Notes: generated by a model not told the origin, from the letters alone. Positions 41,293-54,048 are shown, counted from the stretch's first letter. The stretch: 64,000 bases of DNA from Beroe forskalii (GCA_011033025.1 WFMF01000030.1:496001-560000); one strand, 5' to 3'. Translations and numbers: made by a program.

Positions 41293-42397
41293 TGAGATGG
41301 GCAGTGGGGAGCGTGACGGTGTGTCCGATGAGAAAAGGAAAACAAGCGCAAGGACCGCAAGGACGGCGGTGGGGACGCGCACCGTCCGCCCATGCACCCG
41401 GACGCCAAGAACCGGAAGAAGCAGACCGGTAGCGGCGGACGCGGGGGTGAAAACGGGCGGCAACCACAGACTTTCTACCACAGCAAGAACTCGCAGGCGT
41501 CGCTGTACAAGCCGAGCGATGCCGAGAACATCGACCGAGCCGAAGCGAGCTGCACGAAGTTCATCAACGAGATCGAAATGGACTCGGACGTCTCGGACCA
41601 CGTTCTCAACCTCCAGAACATCGAGCTGGAGGAGACCCATTCTGCGAACAACGGTAAATATGATGCTGTCGCCGCCTCGCAGCCGCCAGCGCCACCCACG
41701 GCGCCGCCGTCCGACCAACGGGCAGGCATTGATAAGCTAATGAATGAAATAGACTCGCTAAAAGTTGCTATTTGTGATATGAGAGGCACAGAATTAAACC
41801 ATCAGCAACTGCAACAAGACCCAGACTCGAGTAGGAATCGGGACTCGAGTAGGAATCGGGACTCGAGTAGGAATCGGGACTCGAGTAGGAATCGAGACTC
41901 GAGTAGAAATCGAGACTCGAGTAGAAATCGAGACTCGAGTAGAAATCGGGACTCGAGTAGGAATCGAGACTCTAGCGGCCTGTTCCGGGACTCCAGTAGA
42001 TCTGACGATAAGTCACGAAGCCACCAATCCTCAGCGGAGCCACCAAACCCAAGTGACGGCTCGTCCTCCAGAAAGCGGCACAAGGACCCGACCAAGCCGC
42101 CGAGCCACCCCATCATCGAACTGAACGACAGACGGACTATTTTGTTCGAGGATCCCGCCACCGGGACCTCTTCAGAGGACGGCGCAGCACGGCACGTGCA
42201 CGCTGCTCCAGCCGCCGCCAAGCGGCACCCTCCTGGCGGCGGCGGCGGGGATGACTTTTCGCCCATGCTGGCGCCGCACCGCGCCACCGTGGTGAGCACG
42301 GAATCTAACCACTCGTCGTATGATAACAGTCCCGTGACCCACCTTTACCCTCAGCCACCTCCCGGTCGAGCTCTGACAACCTGCGTGACGGCTAGGT
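41293..42397 (+). CDS. TTBK exon vii: long Ser/Arg-rich tail, with a frame break
   Basis: Acceptor CCTTTCAG|TG, joined in phase 2 from exon vi to read VEMGSGERDGVSDEK. After GATGAGAAAAGG (41327-41338) the natural frame is lost and protein-like sequence continues one base out of step: RKDRKDGGGDAHRPPMHPDA then KNRKKQTGSGGRG, FINEIEMDSDVSDHVLNLQN and DQRAGIDKLMNEIDSLKVAI. The change sits next to a run of four A, so it is either an assembly indel, a real mutation or a frameshift site. At 41823-41975 an 18-bp unit encodes about eight DSSRNR repeats. The exon ends GGCTAG|GTAAGC at a strong donor (a stop TAG is read if no splice is used). Disordered, basic tails follow the kinase domain in all TTBKs. 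Confidence 0.75.
41823..41975 (+). repeat. 18-bp coding minisatellite (DSSRNR)
   Basis: About eight copies of GACTCGAGTAGGAATCGG, with G/A third-base variants, in frame with TTBK. Because 18 is a multiple of 3, copy-number change would lengthen or shorten an SR-like tail without breaking the frame. Confidence 0.93.
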
Positions 42398-45300
42398 AAG
42401 CGGCGAGAGGAGACGCGTGCACCTTGTGAGTCTGTATGTGTTGTGAGCCGCTACACGTGCCATGTGTCGCGCGCTGCACGTGCAAAAACCTGCACGTGCG
42501 CCGCGCACTGCACGCACACCTAAGAGCCGGGCGTATAGAGAATAGAGTTGGGATAGAGACCGGGAAACAGTTGCAATATACCCACTTGGTGTAGAAAATT
42601 TGAAAATTTCTGATTGCCGAAATTTTTCCCCTTTTTTGAAAATTTTTTACAATACCACTTTTACCAGGCTCAACTGTTTCCTGTGATTCTTAATTGAGAG
42701 CTATTCGAGCAGCTATTTGTCTGTGTTTTTGTTGTTCTGTTGTTTGGGTTATGCTAATCTTGTCGGAGCTAGTCTGAAATATATTCTACAAAAGTACAAA
42801 TAACTCTTTGTCGTAACCATCAATGTCGCTAAGAACTTCTGAATGAATCGCTTGCCATGCATACTTTTCCATGCTTCTGCCTTTCGTTTTCTCTTTCATT
42901 TTTCATTCACTCATGACTTCATGATAACGTCAAAATTTGTAAGTTTTTCTAAAATGTGGATTAGATTAATACCTAAGCAATGCATACACGGTACAATTAT
43001 AATTAAACGTAGGTAATTCATACTACTCAATATTCAATAGCTCAATTATAGGTCGAATAGGCAGGTATATAATATAACTCTACTCTAATCTTCTATTACC
43101 CTACTCTAATCCATGAGTCCCTGTGTACTAGTACCTTAGTACCATACTGTAAACTACCTTTTCTATGAGTTTATGAAAATAATAAATTTTATCATAATAG
43201 ATTAAAACCCATTTCCTTTGAATAAGAAACCTAGTCCTATAGTTTTTTGGATAGAATCACAGTCCCTGAAATGGTTTCATTGCTTTATTGGTTGCGCGCG
43301 CGCCGCGCATCTTCTATAGGTCAATTGATCATTAATGATACCGTCATCATACGACTTGATGACATGATAAGATGATAATGACGAACCTTTCCACTGGCTT
43401 TTGTCGTGCACGCCCCCACTGGGATATACATGTACCTTTTACGCCTGGAATTCCCTCTCATTACGTCATTATGGTGTACCCAGCTATCGTAATGTGAGTA
43501 ATTAAGCAATTAGGCCTGGGTGCTGCACCGGCTAATTAGCTAATTGATTACTACAACGTGTATAATGATGTCCCTTGCATTGTGTTTAATGCATACACTC
43601 CGTGTACATACCCATTTATAAATACCTGATGTTTCGTGCTCATTAGTACCCCTAATCAGGAAGGGGGTACGATACAATGTATTGTATACACTGGACAATG
43701 TATATACATTCTTTGTACTTTTCAGGAGTACATTTTACACTGAAAGGGAAAGGAACCATGCTCTAAACAAGGAAATTCCTGGAGTCTGTAGTTATAGCCT
43801 ATAGGGCGTAGTTCAAGCTTTTAAGGAGTAAGTTAAACATGAAAGTTATTAAGTTATATACCCAAGTAAGAACCTATACCTAATATAGGTTCCTACCTAC
43901 CTAAATACGTTCATTAAATCTTAGAGTAAGAATTAAGATGTTTTGTGCAGGGTCGCAGGGACCGAAGGCGGCATATTAGTATATCAGAAGGCGCACAATT
44001 AGCCTTAATAAGGTCATCCAATTATTAGTTTTAATAAGGAAGCGAGGAAGCAGTAAACTGGAGTGATTAGTCCTGATAAGGTAGTTAGTAGGGATGTAAT
44101 TTCCTTTTACGGCATTATATATTTCTTTAAGTATTATTCTATTTTACAAATATATTTTATATATAGGTAAGTCTATAGTCGTGGTAAGTCTAATAATTGA
44201 GCTCCGCAATAAGAATAAGGGCATTTACTCCAGTCTCAAGTGAACCAGAAACGACATTCGCTCTGAATCATTAGTGAATTCGATCCATGGGTACACGTTA
44301 GTTTTCATTGAGCGTGGTTATAAGCTCTTAATGAGTTGCAGTAGTTGCAGTTAATTAGCAGTCTAATTGGAGGTTGTATGTGATTAGCAGTGGAGTTAGA
44401 ATGCCAACTAGTATCATCATGGCGTATAAAGTCCATCAATTACTCAATTGGAGAAGATTAATGGCTTTAGTCAATTAAACCTGGAACTTTAGCTTAACTT
44501 CAGGAACTGACCAGGTATTGGATAGTTGGATGGAAACTGGACGGTAATCTTCAATCTTAATAAGTTAATGTATAAGCTTCGATGCATAAGCTTCTATGCA
44601 TACCTACTTACCAACCTGATTTGCAGCTGCAGTCAGTAGTTGCCAAACTGGAAGTCTCCCTGGTAATTTTTCGAAGGTTTTTTTGACATTTTCAGCCGCA
44701 TATCGCAAGACGGAACGTGTTGATGGAGCAGTCAGCAATTTGGCAGGATAGGCATGCTTACAATGTGTATTGTGTAATAGGGACTTGGGTACATACATAC
44801 ATTTGATACATTTTGAAGGGTTAAGCAGGGATCGCAGCTGGGATCAGTGATGTCCACGTACTCCATCTCCTCGTTCACAGCTCCAGTCGAGTAAGGAGTT
44901 GCTGTTTGGAGGTGTGTAACCCGTTACCGGTGGCTTATCCGGGTATTGCTGTATTGGGCGAGGAGGTCTCCAAGGGCTACTTTGAACTCTTGAATGCCTC
45001 TAAGAATGTTGCGAAGTTGACTTATTTAGGGAGTAAGTTCCAGAGACGGTTTAAATGGGTAATAATTTGTGGTAGGGTTGGTAATAATGGATTGGGTGCC
45101 TGACGAATTCTACTCGAGGGATTTAATTTTGTTTCGTTTTAATTAAAGTGGAAGTTGAAAATAGATATCAGAACCTTACAAAATAGCGAATTATAGTGAA
45201 AGTTGACGCTTTGAAAGTTTGAAGGCCCAGTAGGTACCTACTGTACATCTTACGTTTAAGATTTAGCACCTATTACGCTATTACCCTATCACTCTATTAG

Positions 45301-45560
45301 AATTCTTGCGTCACAACGCTAATAAGTAAATAGGTAGTTCTAGTTCAATGTAGTTAAACTATTGTTAGAAAACAAAGTCCCAACCTTTACAATACCTGTA
45401 TATTGGGTGCTTGAAGCGTGACGTATTTTGTTTGGTCGTCTGTACAGACAGCATCTATTCAGCTCCCTAGATACCTAGATTGGTACCTACTCTATTACCT
45501 AAGTACCTACTTATCTACTAATGATTGTATGAATCATTGACAATCCCCCATTCCTATCGA
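42398..45560. other. TTBK downstream intron or intergenic DNA
   Basis: No convincing exon. Contains GC-rich CACGTG-containing words at 42450-42520 (TGCACGTGCAAAAACCTGCACGTG type), a GCGCGCGCGCCGCGC run at 43295-43310, and an unassigned 65-codon ORF at 44906-45103 (LPVAYPGIAVLGEEVSKGYF). I found no later TTBK exon. Confidence 0.45.
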
Positions 45561-45561
45561 A

Positions 45562-46124
45562 ATGAACACACAAATAGAAGGACCTGTTTACATTTTACAC
45601 TGGTCAGGAATTTGCAGAGCATCATTCTGTAGTAGCGTAGGTTGTTTGGGGCTAAGAAAGAGAGATATTGATGTCATTTTTACGGTTCAGAATGGTGCTT
45701 TATTGACATCGAGCAATAGTGGGGGACTAATGCTGCCAACTCCATTGCCCTTTGTCCTTTCCAAAGGTCCTCACAAAACCCTATACGAGTACACTATTAG
45801 TTACAATGATAAATGCTTTTAGATACTGTCTATTCGACGATCATTTGCCAATTACACCAGGCATGGTTTTTTCAGTATAGCCTCGATAAAACATGTCGCC
45901 AATGGTCCTCCAATTACCATAGACATCCAATGCACAGGCAGATGGAAATATTATGTTTTTCATCCGAGTTTTATGACTCAGGGGCTGAAATAACCCGGAA
46001 TTATATTCTGATATGTTTCAAACAGCTTAGTAATGGATTTAATGGACTTTGTAACACCATACATTCAAATTTTGTGGAAGTTCTTGGCAAATTTATTCAA
46101 ATTTACTCAATTAACGATAACTAG
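45562..46124 (+). pseudogene. unidentified coding-like stretch with frame changes
   Basis: QNGALLTSSNSGGLMLPTPL then KTLYEYTISYNDKCF (45700-45822) is followed in other frames by YCLFDDHLPITPGMVFSV (to about 45880) and KHVANGPPITIDIQCTGRWK (to about 45950). The pieces read as one protein broken twice. I do not recognise the family. Composition suggests a beta-rich domain. A decayed gene or transposon fragment is the simplest explanation; chance ORFs cannot be excluded. Confidence 0.3.
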
Positions 46125-46365
46125 GACGGAACGCGCGAAATACAATTTTGTTGAGTGAGTTTTCACTGTAACCAGCCAGTGTACTGTTTTCGGCGCGCGC
46201 AGCATGTATGAAATTGGAGTATCGCTTTAGCCATGTGACTTTCGTGTACGATAATGAAATTAACATTTCATTTTTCAGAACCAAAATAGTGCAGTGCGTT
46301 TTTTCGTCATCTAAAGGTTGCCGAAACATTTCTATCCATAATATTGCGCCAGAACAATTTGCCAA

Positions 46366-47515
46366 TTCTTGAATCTTAACAATAAAGCAATAACTATGAC
46401 CATTGTTCTGTGTTCATGACAGTTCAACTACCTGACTATAGTCTTACTCTCATGGAGTTTTAAACATTGTCTTGTGATTAAATCTACCGACTGTCATGTA
46501 TGTTTTTAAACAAGCAGGTAAATATAGCTACATTTGTTTGTCAACTTATTGAGTCAATAATTCAGGGGACCCTGAGTTTCGAATTGTCAATTAAATCCAG
46601 AAATACCATATTGATCAAAATTTAAAGCTCGAAATAGGTTTGCATGGCATGTGATCAGACGAAGATAAAAATCCGATCTTTACGAGTGCTGTTTGTTGAG
46701 TCGTCGACAATGTCGGTCGGTTGTTGGTACGAGTTGAGTAACGTAAGTCGTAAGTGAGTAGGTATATGTATATGGACGTAAGCGAACAAAAGGCTTATAA
46801 CATAAAAAGTAAAAACCTTCATTTTGTCACAATATATTGATAAAACTTAATGCTTAACTAGATTAATCACTTACCCTAGCTCTCGCCTCCACGTTTCTGG
46901 GTTCATTAGGTATGTCAATCCATGTGGATTTGTCACTTTGATGTGATGTGTGAATATGTGATGTGGTTTTAAATCAGGACTTGACTGTCAGCTTACTACA
47001 CTCTTATAGCGGCAGTCAATCCTCAGAGAAATGATACTGTTATACAGCAACTGTGGCATGATATTCTGATGTTATCAATTAGAATAATCGCATACATTCA
47101 TACTCCCAATGTAGAAATGAAGCTCATCGTGTGTTTATTGTTGGATATTCGATGTAAAACTGCATCCATAATATAGGTATTTGTTCGTACCTACTTTTTT
47201 ACCAATGCAGTTTTTCCATCCATAAGTTTGTGACACTGACAGTTATGCAAGTGTTTGGTTCTATACTATGATTGAAATGAAGCATATTACTGCACAAAAG
47301 TTCCAAATATTCTAAAAACGGACAAAATGAGGTCCATAGAAATGAGTGTGTAAATATTTTGTGTTGTGTAAAAGTGTAAAGCCTTCATCTTTCTTCAAAA
47401 ACATCAATTACTTATCCATTCCGTAATCCTATTTGAGTTACATAGTGCTTGTCATTCTTACTTGCCATCATTGCTTTATTGCACGTGTTTGTCATCATTT
47501 TGTGTATGTGTTAGA
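46366..47515. other. no gene seen
   Basis: AT-rich DNA without repeats or ORFs of note, up to the left end of foldback element B. Confidence 0.5.
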
Positions 47516-48751
47516 GTGGTGTCCTGACCCTTTCATGCGCGATATATTACGATGCACAATGGTACTTTTTGCACGTTGACACAAGTACTATTGAGCGCCG
47601 TAATACTAGGGTGCACCAAAAAAATTAAATTTTTGGTGCTCAACCCCTGAGCGATAGATCTCGGTGAGACAAGACCGAGGATATCCGGTTTTTTGAAATT
47701 GGACCCCGGGAACCCCTGGAGCGTTGACGATTTGTATCGGCCATACTTGTATGGAAGGCGCGGTATGGCGTGACCATCCGCGGATTCTACGCGCGCGCTG
47801 ATATCCGCGCGCGCAAGATTCTGCTGCAGTTTCGCGAGATATAGATCGAAGTAGGGTGTATTTGACCCGCGATATTTGCTAGATCGAAGTAGGGTGTACT
47901 TGACCGTTATTTCAAGGAATTTTCAAATATAGTTTACAACAAAGGCAGAAGGCCGTGTTTATTGAAATATCACACACTAGCTCCGAATGACCGAATGTTA
48001 ATGAGGGTGAAGTGGTGATGATGCTGAGCATTTGATAAACTGATCGACTTAGTATGGGCTATTGGGGTGGGATGAAGCAAATGACGGGACCAATATGATA
48101 TGCTGCTGTGCATGTAGAACGACAGGGGACAATCCTGCTCACTAGGGGACAATGTACATTTTACTCCCGTGTGTACTGTGTAGTGTCGGTGTGTAACTGT
48201 TAGACTTGTGTAGCCGTAGGTCGGATGTAACCAGAAAATTTATAGATTTATCGCAAGCACACATAACATAAATAACACTCAAAATTAATGATTCTTGTGA
48301 GTAAGGTTACTGCGAATGATTCGCTCCAGGTTTGCTGTCAGGGTGAAGGAGGCTGTACATCACTTCTTCTTCTTCAAACAGCGGAAGAGCACTGCACTGT
48401 TCCGTTCTGGTTTTTCCTGAACTAGTGGAAGGAAGCATCATCAATGCTCAACTTCGTCTTACCCCTTGAAGTTTGAAGACGGGTGAAGGCGCGGTTTGAG
48501 GCTGAGCTGTCCCGGAAGCTCAGCTCAACTGCGAGGGGAGCAGCAGCTGCAGGGGATGATGTTGATGGTCAGTACGTCATCGGAGGTGGAGGGGAAGGCA
48601 GTTACGGGATCAGGTGATGGGGGAGGAACCTCGACGTAACCATAGGCATAAGTTCAGTGCTCGTTACTGACAGGATGAAATGTGATCTGAGAGCTTATTC
48701 AGGCTTAGAACTTCAGGTATGTCAGCGGCACTAACAGGGTTCAGATATCCT
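47516..48751 (+). repeat. element B, left outer inverted repeat
   Basis: Non-tandem sequence matched in reverse complement at 56936-58234. It contains a region rich in GCGC (CTACGCGCGCGCTGATATCC), a duplicated GATCGAAGTAGGGTGTA (47846 and 47882), and runs to CATACCTGAAG-complement sequence at about 48715. A roughly 60-bp piece near 47560-47610 (AATGGTACTTTTTGCACGTT) is absent from the right arm. Confidence 0.88.
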
Positions 48752-50434
48752 ACATGATCACACTTTATCCATCTACCCATACACTGATCACGCTACATCC
48801 ATCTACCCATACACTCTGACTCACGCTACACACATCTACCCAATACCCATACACTCACGCTACATCCATCTACCTATACACTCACGCTACATCCATTTTC
48901 CCATACACTCACTCTACACTCATCTACCCATACACTGATCACGCTACACACATCTACCCATACACTCACGCTACATCCATCTTCCCATACACTCACGCTA
49001 CACTCATCTACCCAAACACTCACGCTACATCCATCTACCCATACACTCAAGCTACACTGATTTACCCATACACTCACGCTACATCCATCTACCCATACAC
49101 TCACGCTACACTCATCTACCCATACACTCACGCTAAACTCATCTACCCATACACTCATGCTACATTCATATACCCATATACACTCTTGCTACATCCATCT
49201 ACCCATACATTCACGCTACACTAATCTACCCATACACTGATCACGCTACACTCATCTACCCATACACTCACGCTACACTCATCTACCCATACATTCATGC
49301 TACATCCATCTACCCATACACTCACGCTACACTCATCTACCCATACACTCACGCTACACTCATCTACCCATAAACTCATGCTACATCCATCTACCCATAC
49401 ACTTACGCTACACTCATCTACCCATACACTCACGCTACATCCATCTACCCATACACTCACGCAACACTCATCTACCCATACACTCATGCTACACTCATCT
49501 ACCCATACACTCACGCTACACTCATCTACCCATACACTCACGCTACATCCATCTACCCATAAATTCACGCTACACTCATCAACCCATACACTCACGCTAC
49601 ACTCATCTACCCATACACTCACGCTGCATCCATCTACCCATACACTCACGCAACACTCATCTACCCATACACTCATGCTACACTCATCTACCCATACACT
49701 CACGCTACACTCATCTACCCATACACTCACGCTACATCCATCTACCCATAAATTCACGCTACACTCATCTACCCATACACTGACGCTACACTCATCTACC
49801 CATACATTCACGCTACACTCATCTACCCATACACTCACGCTACACTCATCTACCCATACACTCACGCTACATCCATCTACCCATATACACTCACGCTACA
49901 CTCATCTACCCATACACTCACGCTACACTCATCTACCCATACACTCATGCTACACTCATATACCCATACACTCATGCTACATCCATCTACCCATACACTC
50001 ACGCTACACTCATCTACCCATACACTGATCACGCTACACTCATCTACCCATACACTCACACTACACTCATCTACCCATACATTCATGCTACTTCCATCTA
50101 CCCATACACTCACGCTACACTCATCTACCCATACACTCACGCTACACTCATCTACCCATACACTCACGCTACACTCATCTACCCATAAACTCATGCTACA
50201 TCCATCTACCCATACACTCACGCTACACTCATCTACCCATACACTCACGCTACATCCATCTACCCATACACTCACGCAACACTCATCTACCCATACACTC
50301 ATGCTACACTCATCTACCCATACACTCACGCTACATCCATCTACCCATACACTCACGCTACACTCATCTACCCATACACTCACGCTACATCCATCTACCC
50401 ATACACTCACGCTACACTCATCTACCCATACACT
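48752..50434 (+). repeat. element B, left 27-bp minisatellite
   Basis: About 60 copies of a 27-bp unit containing CTCATCTACCCATACACT plus CACGCTACA. Two unit types alternate irregularly (ACACTCATCTACCC and ACATCCATCTACCC). Some units contain GATCACGC in place of CACGC. It continues beyond the hAT at 54344-54565. All six frames are open because 27 is divisible by 3 (SVSVWVDEC on the minus strand, THTLTLHSS on the plus strand). Confidence 0.95.
50427..50434. repeat. 8-bp target duplication of hAT, left
   Basis: CATACACT before the transposon, repeated at 54344-54351 after it. Eight bases is the hallmark of hAT insertion. Confidence 0.95.
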
Positions 50435-51078
50435 CAGGGGTGCCGAAGCCGGGGGGGTTGGAGGGTTTCTAACCCCCCCAATATTTTGACCTCAACCCCC
50501 CCAATAATTTAGAAATTATATTCCGACCTACCGAAATGACAGTTTTCCCCTGACACTCCGTTCAACACTTACACAAATTACTTGTATTGTTTGATAACTG
50601 ATTCGGCGAGTGAAGGGTAACATTAACCCACTCACCGAATTATTTTATGACGAGTAACGTGGCTGCTTCTGTCTCTGTGATGAAACCGGAACTGTCTAAT
50701 CAGAACTAACGCTAACACAGGTAAACCTCATTTATACATTACCAAAGGGACGACTGTGTCCATTGCTGTATTGTGCTAATTTGCCTTTTAACCTTAAGTC
50801 TTTTGACTGCCTGACAGCCAGAAATATCTAATTAAACGCTAATTTGTGATTATCCATGTGTAAAATTTCAAGTAACAGCTAACCATTTACCAATCACCGG
50901 GCAAGCAATTATATACCCATCTAAACATTGAACTACAATTATACAGACTTTAAAGTAGATACTAAAACGTATAGCTAGTTATTCTGTCTATGTTATCCAT
51001 TTGTCAATTTTTGTCCTACTTTGTTTTTCAATTTGAAATGTGAATTGTTTCAATATTTTGATGGGCTATAGCTGCTTT

Positions 51079-51209
51079 GGGATCGTTCACACATTACTTC
51101 ATCATCTAGGGGGTATCTTCAAAATCAAATGATTACGTTTGATTAAGAGGGGGGGGGGAGGGGTTGAAAATTATGGCAAAAAATGATTACGTAATATGTG
51201 AACGATCCC
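51079..51209. mobile_element. 131-bp MITE in the hAT 5' region
   Basis: Ends GGGATCGTTCACACATTACT and, on the complement of the right side, GGGATCGTTCACATATTACG. Flanked by TTT. It holds a G-run (AAGAGGGGGGGGGGAGGGG). No ORF. Inserted between the hAT left end and its ORF. Confidence 0.85.
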
Positions 51210-51390
51210 TTTTGATATTACATATTTTTACTATTTTGCAATTCTGTACCGGTACGTGTTGGTGGCTTGGTAAAACTCTTTCAGTGTAACAGTTAATATA
51301 TTTTAGTATTTTGAATTTGGTCAGCTCGGGGTGATCCGTAAGGTATTTATTTTCTCTTTTATTGAATATTCTAATCTTTGACAACCTTAG

Positions 51391-54048
51391 ATGCCAGCTA
51401 GCAGTAGTAAGAAACGAAAGGCTCCTGAATCTAAATCTGTCGGAGATCATCGGTTCCAGAAACGTGCCAAAGTTACTGGAATCGCTGCCTTCTTCAAAGC
51501 AACCCCGAAATCTTCACATCCTGCTTCCCCAGCTCCTGTAACGAACTCAGAAGTGATCAGCATCACGCCACCAACCTCAGATTCAGCATCAGCATCAGAC
51601 TCAGCAGACTCATCATCCGACCATTCAGATTCTGAACCAGCTGTGGTGATATCGATATCAGAATCTGAGTCGTCATCTGAAGAGCCTTCGATCTTGGAAG
51701 CAACTCGACCTCGAACAGCAGCATCTAATTTTTGACTTTGCTATGACTCCAAATCATCCTGACCCTAAAACTATGCCTGTAAAACAAGCTGCACGGCAAG
51801 TGTATAAGTTTCAATCAAAGTGGTTTGAAGACTATAAATGGTTGACATATGACACAGACGTAGAGGGAGTTTTATGCTATACTTGTTGCATGGCTAAAAA
51901 TCATGGAATGATGGACCTCGCAACTAAGTCAGAAGAAGCATTCACCAGCATAGGCTTCAGCAACTGGAAGAAAGCAAAGCAACGCTTCGAGTCACACCAA
52001 TCAAGCAGTAGTCATCAACATGCTGTAAATGTTCTTGAGGCACAGAAGTCAAAGAGCATCATTGGTCAGTTATGTTCTGATGAAGAAGAAAAACAGAAAG
52101 AGCGGCGCAGGTGTCTCAAGAAGATTCTGTCTTGGGTCAGAGTTCTCCTCAGGCAGGGACTAGCTTTCCGAAATAACCCTGCAAGTGAAGGAAACTTGTT
52201 CCAAGTGTTGAAGGTTGATGCTGAAAGTGATCCTGATTTTGCTAAATATCTGAACTCTGCTACTAACTATGCTTCTTGGTCAGCACAAGAGGAATTCTCT
52301 ATGGCACTTTGTCACAATGTCCTGAGACGGATAGCCAAGCAGGTTTCTGCCAATCAACAATATTCTATCATCATGGACGGGACACAAGACGTCACTGGAG
52401 ACGAACAGGTTTCAGTCCATCTTCGTCATGTTGACTGTGAATTAGATGTGCATGAAGACTTTGTTGGCCTATACTCACTTGATTGTACGACAGGGGAGGA
52501 GCTGGCTAGAACTGCAAAAGATGTTTTGAAGAGACTCAACCTCAACATTGGTCTTGCTCGAGGACAGACATATGATGGTGCTTCGAACATGGCAGGTAAA
52601 AACAAGGGCTGTGCAGCATTGATCAAGAAGGACCATCCGCTCATATTACATTTCCACTGCCAAGCCCATGTTGCAAACCTTGTGGTTCAGACAGCTTGTG
52701 AGGCGGCTGTAACGTTCGTCGGTCGATCGAATGGAGTTGGTCGATCGATCAACTTCATTTGATCAACTAATGTATTTTTAATAGAAAATCATTCAGCTAG
52801 TAGGGAAACAACTAAATATTGCACATTTAAACACGATTCAAATCAACAGGGACCATTAAAACACGTCATTCGTTCAAATGGAGTTGATCGATCGACCAAT
52901 TCCATTCGATCGACCGACGAACGTTGCAGCCGCCTGACAGTGCTCCTATAGTGAGCAAAGCCATTGCAGTGGTCCATGAACTGTCCAAACTCAACAAGGA
53001 TTCGAAGAAAGTTCGCGATGCCCTCCGATCACATTGCTCTCAACTAGCATTTGGTGACCCAGCTGCTCCCTCGAACACTGCAAAAGCTCTTCGTCCACTC
53101 TGTCCAACGCGATGGTTATGCCGTTTTGGGCCAATCAAAGCAACAATCGAGAACTATTCAGCACTGGTGTCTGGAATGCGGCATATCATCGAGTCTAAGA
53201 TTGTTGGAACACCATCGTCACTTGCTAGGGCTGAAGGTATTTTGAAGAATCTCCTTAAACCGGAAACTTACCTTGGGCTTTTGGCAACATTAAAACCACT
53301 CTCGCTTCTGGAACAGCTCTCTTTGACTCTTCAGTCCACAGAAGTAGACCTTGATTGTACTGATGAAGTAATTACTACCGTTAAAGAAGCCCTGCAAGTT
53401 TGTCGTGATTCCCATTTCGAACAATGCTTCAAATCAACTGAGGATATCATCAATGAAGTTGGGGGAATGAAAGAACTCAGGCTGCCAAGACAGCGGCTCA
53501 TTGACTGTGCTGATGTGGAGCAATACTATAGACGACAGTTCTTCCAATTTATTGATAAGGTGATTATGGAGCTGACATCTAGATTTAGTCTGACATCAGA
53601 ATCTACCGATCTTGGTAACTACAAACTGCTATGCAGAGCGTTCAGGACTGGCGAAGTTGTAGATGCATTGAAGAAATACCCTGAATTGGATTTCATGTCA
53701 TTGAAGTGTCAACTAGCGTCATTTAGAGAACTTACTCAATCTAAATCTGTCCATGAAGCTCGTAAAGCTTACAAAGCTTTTACTCCTGCCCAGCGTGAAC
53801 TATTTCCACAAGTATTTACATTGCTTAAGATTTTGTTGGTGTGTCCCGTTTCTTCTAGTAGCTGTGAGAGGTCATTCTCCACGTTGCGACGCCTTAAAAC
53901 ATGGCTTAGGAATACCCTATCACAGGCCCGTTTGAATTATAATGCAGTGGCAAACATTCATAAGGACATGCTAGATAGTACAGATTTAAACGAGATTTTA
54001 AATGACTTTGTTAAGAATTGTGAGGTTAGGAAAAGATGTTTGGGATAA
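51391..54048 (+). pseudogene. hAT transposase (ZMYM1-like), two disruptions
   Basis: Three colinear parts. 51391-51735: Ser/Asp-rich N-terminus with basic KKRKAPESK. 51743-52701: TTF-type zinc finger (VLCYTCCMAKNHG ... HQSSSSHQHA), then the catalytic region with QYSIIMDGTQDVTGDEQ (first Asp) and QTYDGASNMAGKNKGCAALI and HFHCQAHVANLVVQTAC. 52938-54048: helical insertion domain and C-terminal dimerisation motif LKILLVCPVSSSSCERSFST then LRRLKTWLRNTLSQARLN. Part 1 and 2 are one base out of frame around a TTTTT run (51730). Parts 2 and 3 are separated by a MITE, and subtracting 236 bp restores the frame. The length, about 830 codons, is normal for the family. The element is not functional now. 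Confidence 0.9.
52702..52934. mobile_element. 233-bp MITE inside the hAT transposase ORF
   Basis: Long terminal inverted repeats of about 60 bp: left GGCGGCTGTAACGTTCGTCG, complement of the right GGCGGCTGCAACGTTCGTCG, both continuing GTCGATCGAATGGA. Flanked by TGA (52699-52701 and 52935-52937), a 3-bp duplication. Removing the MITE and one TGA joins QTAC to DSAPIVSK in frame. Three-base duplications occur in PIF/Harbinger and CACTA groups, but TGA is not their usual target. Confidence 0.93.

Noticed and set aside
41188..41789. Alternative ORFs over the TTBK tail exon
   Set aside because: Shadow frames in GC-rich coding DNA; the frame with DSSRNR repeats and protein-like linker is the better one.
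44906..45103. 65-codon ORF as a downstream TTBK exon
   Set aside because: No similarity to TTBK tails and no compatible splice sites at both ends.
48752..50434. CRISPR array
   Set aside because: Unit is continuous with no unique spacers, and the genome is clearly eukaryotic.
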